From assembly GCA_028820325.1 (NCBI GenBank), contig JAPPJO010000049.1:23578-87577 (forward strand): 64,000 nucleotides of DNA, given 5' to 3'. The position numbers were made by a program, and so were the translations under genes. The stretch's first letter is position 1. Every line of letters starts with the position of its first letter. Source of the DNA: Gammaproteobacteria bacterium. Lineage in GTDB: Bacteria; Gemmatimonadota; Gemmatimonadetes; Longimicrobiales; Gaopeijiaceae. The notes below the pieces were generated by a model. It was not told where the DNA came from. It was given only the letters and a program-made list of their open reading frames with translations, and did not search any database. Below are positions 16,703-25,790 of the stretch, piece by piece.

Positions 16703-19700
16703 GTGACCTTCGCTGTTGTTCATCTAACTGACTTCCACATCCGGTCGAATACCGATCCAATCCTTGCCCGTACTCCCTTGCTCGCGAGAGCTATTGCCTC
16801 TCGCACTCAAACTTGTAGCGGAATCCTCCTCGCCGTCTCGGGGGATCTGTCATACTCCGGCGTTGAAGACGAACTACTAGACGCATTCTCTCTCGTCCAG
16901 CAACTCCAGCAGCTTCTAACGGAGGCAACCGCCGCGGATGTTTACATCTCTGCCATCCCGGGCAACCACGATTGCGATTTTTCCGACCCGACTACTATTC
17001 GCCAAACATTGCTCAACGCCGTGAATGGAGACGAAGAAGCGCTACAGGATGACGTACTTGTCGCGATAACTCAACCTCTTGCCAGTTTCTTCGAGCAACG
17101 CGACGCATGGTGCCCGCCAACCGTCGTCGATTCCCCAATCGCCTGGCATTACAATTTTCCAGTCCGCGACAAATCCATCTTGGTGATGTGCCTAAACACC
17201 GCGTGGTGTTCTTCTCGTAACGAGATTCAGGGAAGCCTGTTCGTACCCCAATCCCATTTCCCCGCCCAGCCCCCGGGGTCGCATGATCTCGTGATCGCCA
17301 TGCTTCACCATCCCTACAACTGGATGAAGTCTGGCAACGCCCGCCTTCTGACTGCTCATATCGAGCAACACGCCGACATTGTCATCACCGGCCATGAACA
17401 TGTTCCCGACCACCGTCTGATATCTAAGATCACTGGCGAACGGGTCCAGTACATCGAGGGCATCGCCCTCCAGGCCTCCGACACCAACTCCACTGGTTTC
17501 AATCTCATCACAATCGACCTCGCACATCGCACCCAGCAATTGTGGACCCTAATTTGGGACCGCGATACTAATTGTTACATACCTGACACTCTCAGCCCTC
17601 CTATGACCGACATGCAGGTCAATCGAGCGAGAAAGCGCAAACATTTCGTATTTACCGACGATTTTCTCCGCTTCTTGGACGATCTTGGCCTCCAGGTACA
17701 ACATCCCGTCGCTGGCACCTTGATACGGTCTGACGTCTTCACTTATCCTCACGTTCGGAAGATCCAACTTCGCGAAACCGCCTCCGGGAATCTGATCGGC
17801 GCCGAAGCCATGCCGTCCCACCTGGCCGACGAGCGCATTGTCTTGATCACCGGTGACGATGCGTCAGGCAAAACGACCCTCGCCAAGCAATTAGTTGTCG
17901 ATCTGCTCGCGTCCGATGTTGTTCCCGTCTACATGTCCGGCCGTGACCGCGCCCATCGCACCATCCAATCCCCTGACGACGTCGTTCACGCCGTCTCGAC
18001 AATTGTCTCACGTCAGTACGGCAGCACCAAGGTTGATGCCTATCACCAGCTCGACGTTGATCAACGGGCCATCATCGTCGATGATTACGACAAACTATCT
18101 GACGGCCACATCGCCGTTGACGATCTGATCTCGTGCCTGACCGACATCTTCGGTCGCGTATATCTTTTCGCGGATGCGATGTCTCAAGAACTCAAGAGCA
18201 TTGACGACGACCGTCGCCGGATTCTCTTGGAAGATCGCGAAGACGCGGCTCACTTTCGGATCCAACCTCTTGGCTTCCAACGACGTGCAGAGTTGGTTGA
18301 ACGATGGGTGGCTCTCAAGGACAGCCATATTGACGCCGCCGCGCTCGTTAAGGAGATTGAACAACGAACGCGTACGATCAATACTGTGATTGGCCACAAT
18401 TTAATACCCTCGTATCCGGTTTACATTCTAGGTATTTTGCAGGCGAGCGACAGCGTCGGCCCCGTCGATCTCCGAGCCAGTATCAACGCCCACTATTACG
18501 AGCTGTTCATCAAGAACGCACTGGCACTAACTTCTGACAAGATCGCCTATTCAATCAAGACGTCATTCCTCGCCCGTCTAGCATATGAGATACTTCGTTC
18601 GGAAGATATGGGTATATCCGAAGAGCGATTCCGTGAGCTATATATGACGTTTACGACAAAATACGAGCTGCCGATCACCTTTGAACAGCTGGTCAAGATG
18701 TTGAAGGATAGCCGATTGCTGATAGGGTTTCAGGGACGAGTCGAATTTAGATACGATTATTGCTTTTACTATTTTGCGGCTCTTCACATAACTAAAAACT
18801 TGCAGCAGGATTGGGCAAAGAAATGCGTCGCCCACCTAGCGGACACGATATATGAGGAGAGAAACGCCAACATTTTTCTATTTCTCGCCCATTTATCGGA
18901 GAATTCAGTTATTCTCGACGAAATGCTACGGTGTGCGCGAGAGATATGTAAGGGAAGCCCCGTCGCTGCCCTAAATCGCGCGGAGCTCCAGTTCCTAGAA
19001 GGAGACAGATCGGACTTGGCCAAGGCCGAGTTTCGGGATGTTGGGGATATTCGAGAACTACGTCGACGCGTTCTTGAACAGAAGGATCGAGAGGTGTTGG
19101 ATGGAGTGGACACCGACGAAGGAGGTGAACTCGAATACGGGGATGAGTATGCTGTTGGGCAGGAGAAAATTCGTGAACTAGGCGCGGCGTTTAGAACTAC
19201 TCAAATTCTCGGACAGGTACTGAAGAACTTCCCGGCGTCGATTGACGCTTCGAGAAAACGGGAGATCGCTCGGGCGGCTTATGAGGTGGCGCTGCGAGCG
19301 TTAACGGAGATTCTGACGCTCCTGAAGGGCAACTATGAGCCGATCGTTGTTGATTTTATGGCGCAACAGATGGGAGGGAGATGGCCAGGTGGGTACGGAG
19401 AAGCACTTCGAAATGCGCAACGATCCGTTGCCGGGTTGACGCGTTTGGTGTCGTATAGCGCGGTGAGACGCATCGTGGATGCGTTGGGTGATCCGAACTG
19501 GATTCATCCAAGTCCGACTATTCAGCGCGTAGCGGATGAATTGGATTCTCCTGTCTCGGAGCTGACGGTGTTCGGTATGCGGTTGGATTATGGAGACGGA
19601 TTTCCAAAACAACACTTGCGGCGAATAGATGATGCGCTCGAGGATAATCCAATTGCTCATGGAGTGCTTCAGTATCTTGTCATTAGACACATGCATCTGT

Positions 19701-19876
19701 TTGTTATGGATTATGAAGAACGTCAGAGCGCATGTGGCATTCTCGGAATCAATTACAGGAACTTGCGAATCAAGGCGTTGGACCCCCGAAGAAAATTGAT
19801 CGAGAAGGGAAAGAAGAAGAAATCCAAGAAGAAGAAGAGGGGGAGGAGAAAGCGGAAGGGTAGGAAGCGACGTTAG
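16703..19876 (+). CDS. Metallophosphoesterase-STAND NTPase fusion, candidate defence protein
   Basis: 1057 aa. Residues 5-280 form a calcineurin-like phosphoesterase with all metal motifs: TDFH (9-12), GDLSYSG (47-53), GNHD (87-90), HHP (202-204) and GHEH (230-233). A STAND/NACHT-like NTPase follows, with Walker A GDDASGKTT (384-392) and Walker B AIIVDDYDKL (456-465), then about 500 residues of helical sequence as the likely sensor. The last ~25 residues are almost all Lys/Arg. The start is GTG at 16703. Codon use is more A/T-rich than its neighbours and the gene adjoins a type I RM system, so transfer and a role in phage defence are likely (inference). No exact family name is known to me. 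Confidence 0.8.
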   Translation: MTFAVVHLTDFHIRSNTDPILARTPLLARAIASRTQTCSGILLAVSGDLSYSGVEDELLDAFSLVQQLQQLLTEATAADVYISAIPGNHDCDFSDPTTIRQTLLNAVNGDEEALQDDVLVAITQPLASFFEQRDAWCPPTVVDSPIAWHYNFPVRDKSILVMCLNTAWCSSRNEIQGSLFVPQSHFPAQPPGSHDLVIAMLHHPYNWMKSGNARLLTAHIEQHADIVITGHEHVPDHRLISKITGERVQYIEGIALQASDTNSTGFNLITIDLAHRTQQLWTLIWDRDTNCYIPDTLSPPMTDMQVNRARKRKHFVFTDDFLRFLDDLGLQVQHPVAGTLIRSDVFTYPHVRKIQLRETASGNLIGAEAMPSHLADERIVLITGDDASGKTTLAKQLVVDLLASDVVPVYMSGRDRAHRTIQSPDDVVHAVSTIVSRQYGSTKVDAYHQLDVDQRAIIVDDYDKLSDGHIAVDDLISCLTDIFGRVYLFADAMSQELKSIDDDRRRILLEDREDAAHFRIQPLGFQRRAELVERWVALKDSHIDAAALVKEIEQRTRTINTVIGHNLIPSYPVYILGILQASDSVGPVDLRASINAHYYELFIKNALALTSDKIAYSIKTSFLARLAYEILRSEDMGISEERFRELYMTFTTKYELPITFEQLVKMLKDSRLLIGFQGRVEFRYDYCFYYFAALHITKNLQQDWAKKCVAHLADTIYEERNANIFLFLAHLSENSVILDEMLRCAREICKGSPVAALNRAELQFLEGDRSDLAKAEFRDVGDIRELRRRVLEQKDREVLDGVDTDEGGELEYGDEYAVGQEKIRELGAAFRTTQILGQVLKNFPASIDASRKREIARAAYEVALRALTEILTLLKGNYEPIVVDFMAQQMGGRWPGGYGEALRNAQRSVAGLTRLVSYSAVRRIVDALGDPNWIHPSPTIQRVADELDSPVSELTVFGMRLDYGDGFPKQHLRRIDDALEDNPIAHGVLQYLVIRHMHLFVMDYEERQSACGILGINYRNLRIKALDPRRKLIEKGKKKKSKKKKRGRRKRKGRKRR

Positions 19877-19950
19877 GGGCGGGACGAAGAACGGTGGCAG
19901 GAAGAACCGTCACGGGCGAATGCCCGCATCCGGCTCTCAGTTGGTGCATG

Positions 19951-21753
19951 TCAGCGATGGCGAACGCCGATTCTGCCAGCCGGATCGCTGATTGCGGGCG
20001 ATGCCCGAACCCTCGCACCGCCGCCGGCCGTTCCATTGATGCTGGCTTCCTGGGAGGCTAGCGACTCATGCAGAAGGGAGTCGAGTAGGCTACTGCGTAT
20101 GCCATCGGCACCACGGACCTCGGCCTCCAACTGGTCGCACAGCGCCATGAGGGCATCGACCTTGGCGACGATGCGGCGCTGCTCGGCGAGGGGCGGCAGG
20201 CCGATGCTCATCGCCAACAGGATGGATTGGTTCAGGTTCCGCATTGTTGTGCCGACGGAAGAACCTTGGAGGTATTCCCGAACATCGGGTGATCCGATGA
20301 GCATGGCGAGGTAATCTGCGCAAACGCTGTCCGAAAGACGGAGGATCAAGCTTCCCGTCCCACAGAGCCAGCCATCCTCGTCCTCAGCCACTACCGCACA
20401 TCGTCCCATTTCACCCCGGCGGCCCATCACGATGTCCCCAGCACGGAGCTTGAAGTTGGCAAGTCTCTCCAAGGTGTCGGTCCCGACGGCCATCTTTTCC
20501 ACCGGCACGATCTTCCCATTGCGTATTGAAGCGGGGTTGACGACGGGTGTCCCGCCCATCTTGTAGTCGCTCTTGTGGAGTGAGCTGCCGAACGGTCCGG
20601 TCTGCAATCCAACCACGACATCCGACAACCTTGCGGCTATCCACCCACTTGGTAGTCCGACGGCGGCCGCGGGAGGCGACAGCGATCCTGTGAGTATTCG
20701 TTTTCTGATCTTGCGAGCCTTCAACAGCCGCGCCTTCTTTGCCGCGATCTGCTTCAGCAACTCCGAGGCCGGCTCATCCGCCGAGTCCTGCTTTACGAGC
20801 TTCCCCCCCACGGCGAGGCGGAGGATGGTCTGCCGCAGGTGCTTGACCTGATCGGCGCGCGCGGTCAGCGCGGGAAGGGCATGGACGGCAAACCGCGCGT
20901 GACCCCGAAATGCCGCTGCGTCGGTGGCGGGAGCGGTCAGGCGGGCCAAGCTGGCGTTGGTGAGCCGGTCGCGGGTGTCCTCGCGCGCGGCGTGGGCTTC
21001 GTCCAACCGGTCGCAGAGGGCGAAAAGCTCGTCTACCTTCGCAACAATGCGGCGCTGCTCGGCGAGCGGCGGGAGCGGGAATGGCGCGACGACGGCATCC
21101 TTGGTGCGCAGTCGTGGCATCTTCGTCCCTTGCCCAAGCCGCGTGACGTAGTCCACGAAATCAGGGCGACGCAGTGCGAGTGCGCAGTATTCCGAAGACA
21201 GTTGAAGATACGGACGGATGGCTACGATTTCGGTTGTCGAGTAGCCCGTCTCATCAGCGACAATCACTTTATTCAGGTAGGGGCGGAGCTTTCCGTAGAG
21301 AACATCGCCAGGTAAGAACCGTGACTTGGTACTCTTCGACTCGCGCTCACTCGTTCGCACGCGGTTCAAGAGACGACCCGTTCCTTTCTCGATGTCTCGC
21401 AGCTCCAGGAGCCAAGCTGACGTGTCGAGCGCCTTTGGATCACACTTCGTTCCGGCATCGTAATGAAACACGGCCCCCAATGAGGCCCAACACCATGTGC
21501 GAGGCAAATCGAATGGTGCGGGAGCCATCTGCGGATGAACAGCCTTCTTCCTGCGCGTCCTGGCTGCGTTTGTCCGCCGCGCCTTTTCGGCAGCGATCCG
21601 CTTCAGCAGTTTCGACGCCGGTTCATCCGCCGGATCCTGTTCCACCAGCTTTCCCCGCACGGCTAGATCAAGCACGAACCGGCGCATGCGGTCGATGGCG
21701 TCCGGCGCGTCCACCACGCGGTCGTAGAGTACGAGGAGCCGCTCGGCGTTCAT
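19951..21753 (-). CDS. hsdS: Type I restriction enzyme specificity subunit HsdS
   Basis: 600 aa. Two target-recognition domains each end in a conserved helical spacer, PPLAEQRRIVAKVDELFALCD and PPLAEQRRIVAKVDALMALCD, and each half starts with a related segment (LAVRGKLVEQDPADEPASKLL and LAVGGKLVKQDSADEPASELL). This tandem plan defines HsdS; the two domains read the two halves of a bipartite DNA target. ATG 21753 overlaps the end of the hsdM C-terminal frame (ATGA), so it belongs to an hsdR-hsdM-hsdS operon on the minus strand. It is tail-to-tail with the metallophosphoesterase-STAND gene (74 bp between stops). Confidence 0.93.
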   Translation of the reverse strand: MNAERLLVLYDRVVDAPDAIDRMRRFVLDLAVRGKLVEQDPADEPASKLLKRIAAEKARRTNAARTRRKKAVHPQMAPAPFDLPRTWCWASLGAVFHYDAGTKCDPKALDTSAWLLELRDIEKGTGRLLNRVRTSERESKSTKSRFLPGDVLYGKLRPYLNKVIVADETGYSTTEIVAIRPYLQLSSEYCALALRRPDFVDYVTRLGQGTKMPRLRTKDAVVAPFPLPPLAEQRRIVAKVDELFALCDRLDEAHAAREDTRDRLTNASLARLTAPATDAAAFRGHARFAVHALPALTARADQVKHLRQTILRLAVGGKLVKQDSADEPASELLKQIAAKKARLLKARKIRKRILTGSLSPPAAAVGLPSGWIAARLSDVVVGLQTGPFGSSLHKSDYKMGGTPVVNPASIRNGKIVPVEKMAVGTDTLERLANFKLRAGDIVMGRRGEMGRCAVVAEDEDGWLCGTGSLILRLSDSVCADYLAMLIGSPDVREYLQGSSVGTTMRNLNQSILLAMSIGLPPLAEQRRIVAKVDALMALCDQLEAEVRGADGIRSSLLDSLLHESLASQEASINGTAGGGARVRASPAISDPAGRIGVRHR

Positions 21754-22028
21754 CGAAGTAGCGCGTCGGCAAGGATCTCCTTCAACTGGTCTCGAACCGA
21801 GACCACCTCGGCTTCGGCACTGTTCAGTCTCACCAGAAGCGCCTCGGGATCGCCTAGATCCGCTTCCACGGTATGAGGATTCTTGATGTCGAGGTTGTAG
21901 CCGCGCGCCTTGACCTCGTCGGCGGTAACCCTCCAAGCGCGGCCACCCTCCTCTCGGCCCTCGCGCTCTGCTCCGCCCCACCACTCGGCGCAGTCGTTGA
22001 GATGCTCCACCCGAATCGGCCGTGTCAT
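21750..22028 (-). CDS. HsdM C-terminal fragment in a shifted frame
   Basis: 92 aa from ATG 22028. MTRPIRVEHLNDCAEWWGG, AWRV, VKARGYNLDIKNPH and a final helical RDQLKEI segment are the normal C-terminus of type I methylase HsdM. The upstream hsdM frame stops in the same ATGA, so this piece is out of phase by one base. The missing base lies in CAGAGGCG just before, where the expected reading would be QRAYSMTRPIR. It may be made by re-initiation at the ATGA, or this is a sequencing or assembly error or a real mutation. Confidence 0.8.
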   Translation of the reverse strand: MTRPIRVEHLNDCAEWWGGAEREGREEGGRAWRVTADEVKARGYNLDIKNPHTVEADLGDPEALLVRLNSAEAEVVSVRDQLKEILADALLR

Positions 22029-23200
22029 GGAATACGCCTCTGACCCTCCGGCACGAGATGCTCCCAGAACCAGACTTCCCTCGTCGGTTCCCCTTTTTCG
22101 AAGAAAAGCAGGTTCGTCCCGATCGAGGCGTAGGGGCGGAACACGGAGTTGGGCAGGCGCACGATGGTGTGGAGGTTGCACTCCTCCATCAGGTGCTGTT
22201 TCAGTCGGGTCTTGACGCCCTCGCCAAACAGGGAGCCATCGGGAAGGACCACTGCGGCCCGGCCTCCCGGCTTGAGTAGTCGGATGATGAGTGCCAAGAA
22301 CAGATCCGCCGTCTCGCGCGTCCGGAAGTGCGGCGGAAAGTTCGCCTCGATGCCGTCCGCCTCCTTGCCGCCGAACGGCGGATTGGTGAGCACGATATCC
22401 ACGCGATCATCGCGCCCCCACGAGACGTAGGGTCGGGCCAACGTGTTGTCGTGTCTCAGGAACGACGGGTCCTCGATTCCGTGCAGCAGCATGTTGGTGA
22501 CGGCGAGCATGTGCGGCAGCGGCTTCTTCTCAACCGCGCGCAGGGAGGCCTGCATCTGCGCCCGGTCCTCCGGGCGCTTCACATGATGGTCGATCATGTG
22601 GCGGATGGCGCAGGTCAGAAACCCTCCAGTGCCGCACGCCGGATCGAGAACGGTCTCACCCGGCTTGGGGTCGATCATCCGAGCCATGAACGAGGTTACG
22701 GCGCGCGGCGTGTAGTATTCGCCCGCGTTGCCGGCCGATTGCAGGTCGTTGAGCATCTGTTCGTAGATGTCGCCGAAGTGCTGCCGGTCGGCGAGGTTGT
22801 TGAAGTCGATCCCATTGATCTTGTTGATGATCTGCCGCAGCAGCTGGCCCGACTTCATGTAGTTGTAGGCGTCAGCGAACACATCACGCACGACAGTCGC
22901 GCGAGGGCCGGACCGGGCCGGGAGTTCCTTGAGGCGGGGAAAGAGGTCGCCGTTGACGAAATCGAGGAGATCATCACCCGTGATGCCCTCCGGATCGGCG
23001 GCCCAGTTCCGCCACCGCAAAGGGGGCGGGACCGGCGAGCGGTAGCCGTCCGTGAAGGTCTCGAGTTCCTGGTCCTGGTCGTCGATGATCTTGAGGAAGA
23101 ACATCCAGCACAATTGGCTCATGCGTTGGGCGTCGCCATCGACGCCCACATCCTGGCGCATGATGTTCTGAATGGACTTGACGAGCGTGCCGACGGCCAT
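22025..23200 (-). CDS. hsdM: Type I DNA methyltransferase HsdM, catalytic part
   Basis: 391 aa, an N6-adenine methyltransferase that pairs with HsdS to mark host DNA. The N-terminal helical domain (QLCWMFFLKIIDD) is followed by the SAM-binding motif DPACGTGG at 186-193 and the catalytic NPPF at 273-276. The frame ends at LVPEGQRRIP, about 90 residues short of the normal length. The missing C-terminus continues in the next frame, so a single-base deletion is inferred near 22035. The start is ATG 23200, 3 bp after the hsdR stop (hsdR ends at 23204). Confidence 0.93.
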   Translation of the reverse strand: MAVGTLVKSIQNIMRQDVGVDGDAQRMSQLCWMFFLKIIDDQDQELETFTDGYRSPVPPPLRWRNWAADPEGITGDDLLDFVNGDLFPRLKELPARSGPRATVVRDVFADAYNYMKSGQLLRQIINKINGIDFNNLADRQHFGDIYEQMLNDLQSAGNAGEYYTPRAVTSFMARMIDPKPGETVLDPACGTGGFLTCAIRHMIDHHVKRPEDRAQMQASLRAVEKKPLPHMLAVTNMLLHGIEDPSFLRHDNTLARPYVSWGRDDRVDIVLTNPPFGGKEADGIEANFPPHFRTRETADLFLALIIRLLKPGGRAAVVLPDGSLFGEGVKTRLKQHLMEECNLHTIVRLPNSVFRPYASIGTNLLFFEKGEPTREVWFWEHLVPEGQRRIP

Positions 23201-23203
23201 CTC

Positions 23204-25564
23204 TCAGGCGCTCTCCCGGTAGAGTTCGGATTGAAGATGGTGGACGGCCCGCTCGAAGCCCGGTTTGCCACCGAAGGCGCGAACAAGTTCGAGCGGCGTG
23301 CCAAGGCTGTCGAGCGGCGGTATCCGGAGCACTTTCGCGTCGTCCAGATTGAGGACGCCCTCGTCGGCGTACTTGTCGAGCAGCGCATCGAGCACCGCAC
23401 GGGCTTTACCCGCGTACTTGGTGAACACGCCCCGTTTCCTAACGTTCGCGGCCCGCTCGCGGCGGGTCAGCGGTGGGGCGTCGAAAGCGACATGACAGAT
23501 GAGATCGAAGGGGTCGAGATCGTTCCCCAGCTCCTCGACGATCACGTCCAACCGAAGGCCCTCGGACTCCATCTCGTCGATGATCGCCTGCTTGCGCTCC
23601 TCGCCGTTCCAACGATTCAGGAAGTCATCAAGGCCTGCGAAACGCTTCCGCAGCGCCCGGCGTGTGAAGTCGCGGAGCGTTTCCGTGATGAGTTTGCCCT
23701 TCCCGTCGAGATACTCGACCCGCTCGGCGACAACGGTGGCTTCGATGCCATCGACATAGATCTTCTCCTGCGGGCCGGTCTTCGGAGGGAGTGGTCGAGG
23801 CGGATCGGGGCCATCAATGATCTCGCCGTTGCCGGGTCCGTTCGGCCCATTCGGTGGCGGATCGGGCGGGAGAACGGGATCGTTTGGTCCGGGCTCGTAG
23901 ATCTGCTCCGGCTCGCCGTCGAATCCGGGATCCGCAAAAAGACTGGAGGCCTTCCGGAAGTCGATGAGCGTGAAGTAGAACTTTCCCGTGTCCTCGTGCA
24001 CGCGGGTGCCCCGGCCGACGATCTGCTTGAACTCGGTCATCGTTCCGACCACCCGGTCGATCACGATCAGTCGGCACGTTTGGACATCCACGCCGGTCGA
24101 TAGCAGCCGCGACGTGGTGACGAGGACTGGGTAGGGCGATTCCGGGTCGATGAAGTTCCCGAGTTGGTTCTTTCCGGTCTCGTCTTCGCCCGTGATCCGC
24201 ATGACGTACCGAGCGTTCCGTTGGACGAGATCCGCATTCTCGTTGACCAGTGCTTGGCGCATCCGGGCGGCGTGCTCCTGATCGACGCAGAAGATGATGG
24301 CTTTCTGGAAGCGGTCGCCGCTCTCCCGCAGGAACGCCGTGATCTTCTCCGCAACTGCCTTGGTGCGACCGTCGATGACCAGCGTGCGGTCGAACTCTCT
24401 GACGGTGTAGTTGCGATCATCCACCGGCTTGCCATCGCGGGCAAGCTGGCCCTTTGTGGGACGCCAGCCTTCGATGTCCCGGTCGATGTGAACCTTGACC
24501 ACCTTGTAGGGCGCGAGAAATCCATCGCTGATTCCCTGCTTCAGGGAGTAGGAGAACACGGGTTTCCCGAAGTAGGCGATGTTCGAGACGTACTTGGTCT
24601 CCTTCGGCGTGGCGGTGAGCCCGATCTGCGTCGCGGCGGAGAAGTACTTGAGGATCTCACGCCACGCTGAATCGGCTGCGGCACTGCCCCGGTGGCACTC
24701 GTCGATCACGATCAGGTCGAAGAAGCCGGGCGAGAGCTTCTTGTCGGCCTTCTGGTGCTCCTCGGGCCCGGTGATCGCTTGATAGAGGCCGAGGTAGACC
24801 TCGTAGGAGGTGTCGATGCGGCGCGACAGTTTGGTCATCGCGCCCCCGAACGGCCGGAAGTCGTTCGCCATCGTCTGGTCGACGAGGACGTTCCGGTCGG
24901 CAAGGAACAGGATGCGCTTCTTACGTCCTGCCTTCCACAGCCGCCAGATGATCTGGAAAGCGGTGAACGTCTTGCCCGTGCCCGTGGCCATGACCAGCAA
25001 GATGCGGTTCTGCCCCTTGGCGATGGCCTCGACGGCCGCGTTCACGGCGTTGACCTGGTAGTAGCGCGGTGTCTTGCCGCCGCCGTCCTCGAAGTAGTCC
25101 TGTAGTACGGTGTCCTCGGCTTCCGGCGTAAGTCCCTTCCAGGTCCGGTAGCGCTCCCACAGATGGTCCGGCGATGGAAAACCATCGAGCGTCAAGTTGG
25201 TCTCAATGGGGTTGCTGCCTCCCGTGCGGTCGTGGAATACGAAGCCGTCGCCGTTCGAGGAGAACGCGAAGGGGATGTGCAGCGTCTCAGCGTAGTCCAG
25301 CGCCTGCTGCATGCCGTCGCCGACGCCGTGGTTGTTATCCTTGGCCTCGATCACCGCGACCGGGATGTTCGGCTTGACGGAGAGGATGTAGTCGGCCCGT
25401 TTCCGCCTGCGGCGCGTCACCAGCTTGCCGCGCACCACGATGCGGCCAGCAGTGAACGTTACCTCCTCGCGAAGCTGTGACATCTCGTCCCATCCGGCCC
25501 CGCGGAGGGCGGGAGTGATGAACTTCGTGCAGATGTCGCGTTCCGAGAGGCCTCGCTTGTCCAT
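23204..25564 (-). CDS. hsdR: Type I restriction enzyme motor/nuclease subunit HsdR
   Basis: 786 aa; translocates and cuts unmodified DNA. The N-terminal PD-(D/E)xK nuclease shows Asp58 and Glu73-Ala-Lys75 (VIEAK). The SF2 helicase has Walker A MATGTGKT (192-199), the DEAD-like motif DECHRG (288-293), a TATPKET motif III and motif VI in IVGRGTRVHEDTGK. A Pro/Gly-rich linker (PPDPPPNGPNGPGNGE) precedes the C-terminal helical domain. The domain plan and length match the EcoEI-like HsdR group. It is first in the operon, and its stop lies 3 bp from the hsdM start. Confidence 0.94.
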   Translation of the reverse strand: MDKRGLSERDICTKFITPALRGAGWDEMSQLREEVTFTAGRIVVRGKLVTRRRRKRADYILSVKPNIPVAVIEAKDNNHGVGDGMQQALDYAETLHIPFAFSSNGDGFVFHDRTGGSNPIETNLTLDGFPSPDHLWERYRTWKGLTPEAEDTVLQDYFEDGGGKTPRYYQVNAVNAAVEAIAKGQNRILLVMATGTGKTFTAFQIIWRLWKAGRKKRILFLADRNVLVDQTMANDFRPFGGAMTKLSRRIDTSYEVYLGLYQAITGPEEHQKADKKLSPGFFDLIVIDECHRGSAAADSAWREILKYFSAATQIGLTATPKETKYVSNIAYFGKPVFSYSLKQGISDGFLAPYKVVKVHIDRDIEGWRPTKGQLARDGKPVDDRNYTVREFDRTLVIDGRTKAVAEKITAFLRESGDRFQKAIIFCVDQEHAARMRQALVNENADLVQRNARYVMRITGEDETGKNQLGNFIDPESPYPVLVTTSRLLSTGVDVQTCRLIVIDRVVGTMTEFKQIVGRGTRVHEDTGKFYFTLIDFRKASSLFADPGFDGEPEQIYEPGPNDPVLPPDPPPNGPNGPGNGEIIDGPDPPRPLPPKTGPQEKIYVDGIEATVVAERVEYLDGKGKLITETLRDFTRRALRKRFAGLDDFLNRWNGEERKQAIIDEMESEGLRLDVIVEELGNDLDPFDLICHVAFDAPPLTRRERAANVRKRGVFTKYAGKARAVLDALLDKYADEGVLNLDDAKVLRIPPLDSLGTPLELVRAFGGKPGFERAVHHLQSELYRESA

Positions 25565-25790
25565 TCCGCTCAGCAGTCTTCCGTTCCGTTCGGTGTCACC
25601 TTCCGTTCCTCCGTCTCCTAGCCCGTCTCAGCGGCCTCGATCGGCTTCAGTCGCTGGTATTGCTCCACCGCGAGACCCACTCGGCTAGTGGCCGGCTGAT
25701 TCTTGGCCAATCGGCCGTCGCACGCAAGCCGGACGGTACCCAAGTGGGGTTCATGGGGAGTTCTACAGAGAGCGCCTTCCGAGCCGCTGG

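Noticed and set aside
22025..22045. Programmed ribosomal frameshift in hsdM
   Set aside because: No slippery heptamer, stem loop or upstream Shine-Dalgarno-like stimulator was seen at the join; a base loss is simpler.
22328..24103. A 591-codon plus-strand frame within hsdM/hsdR
   Set aside because: Antisense shadow; the minus-strand proteins have complete catalytic motifs.
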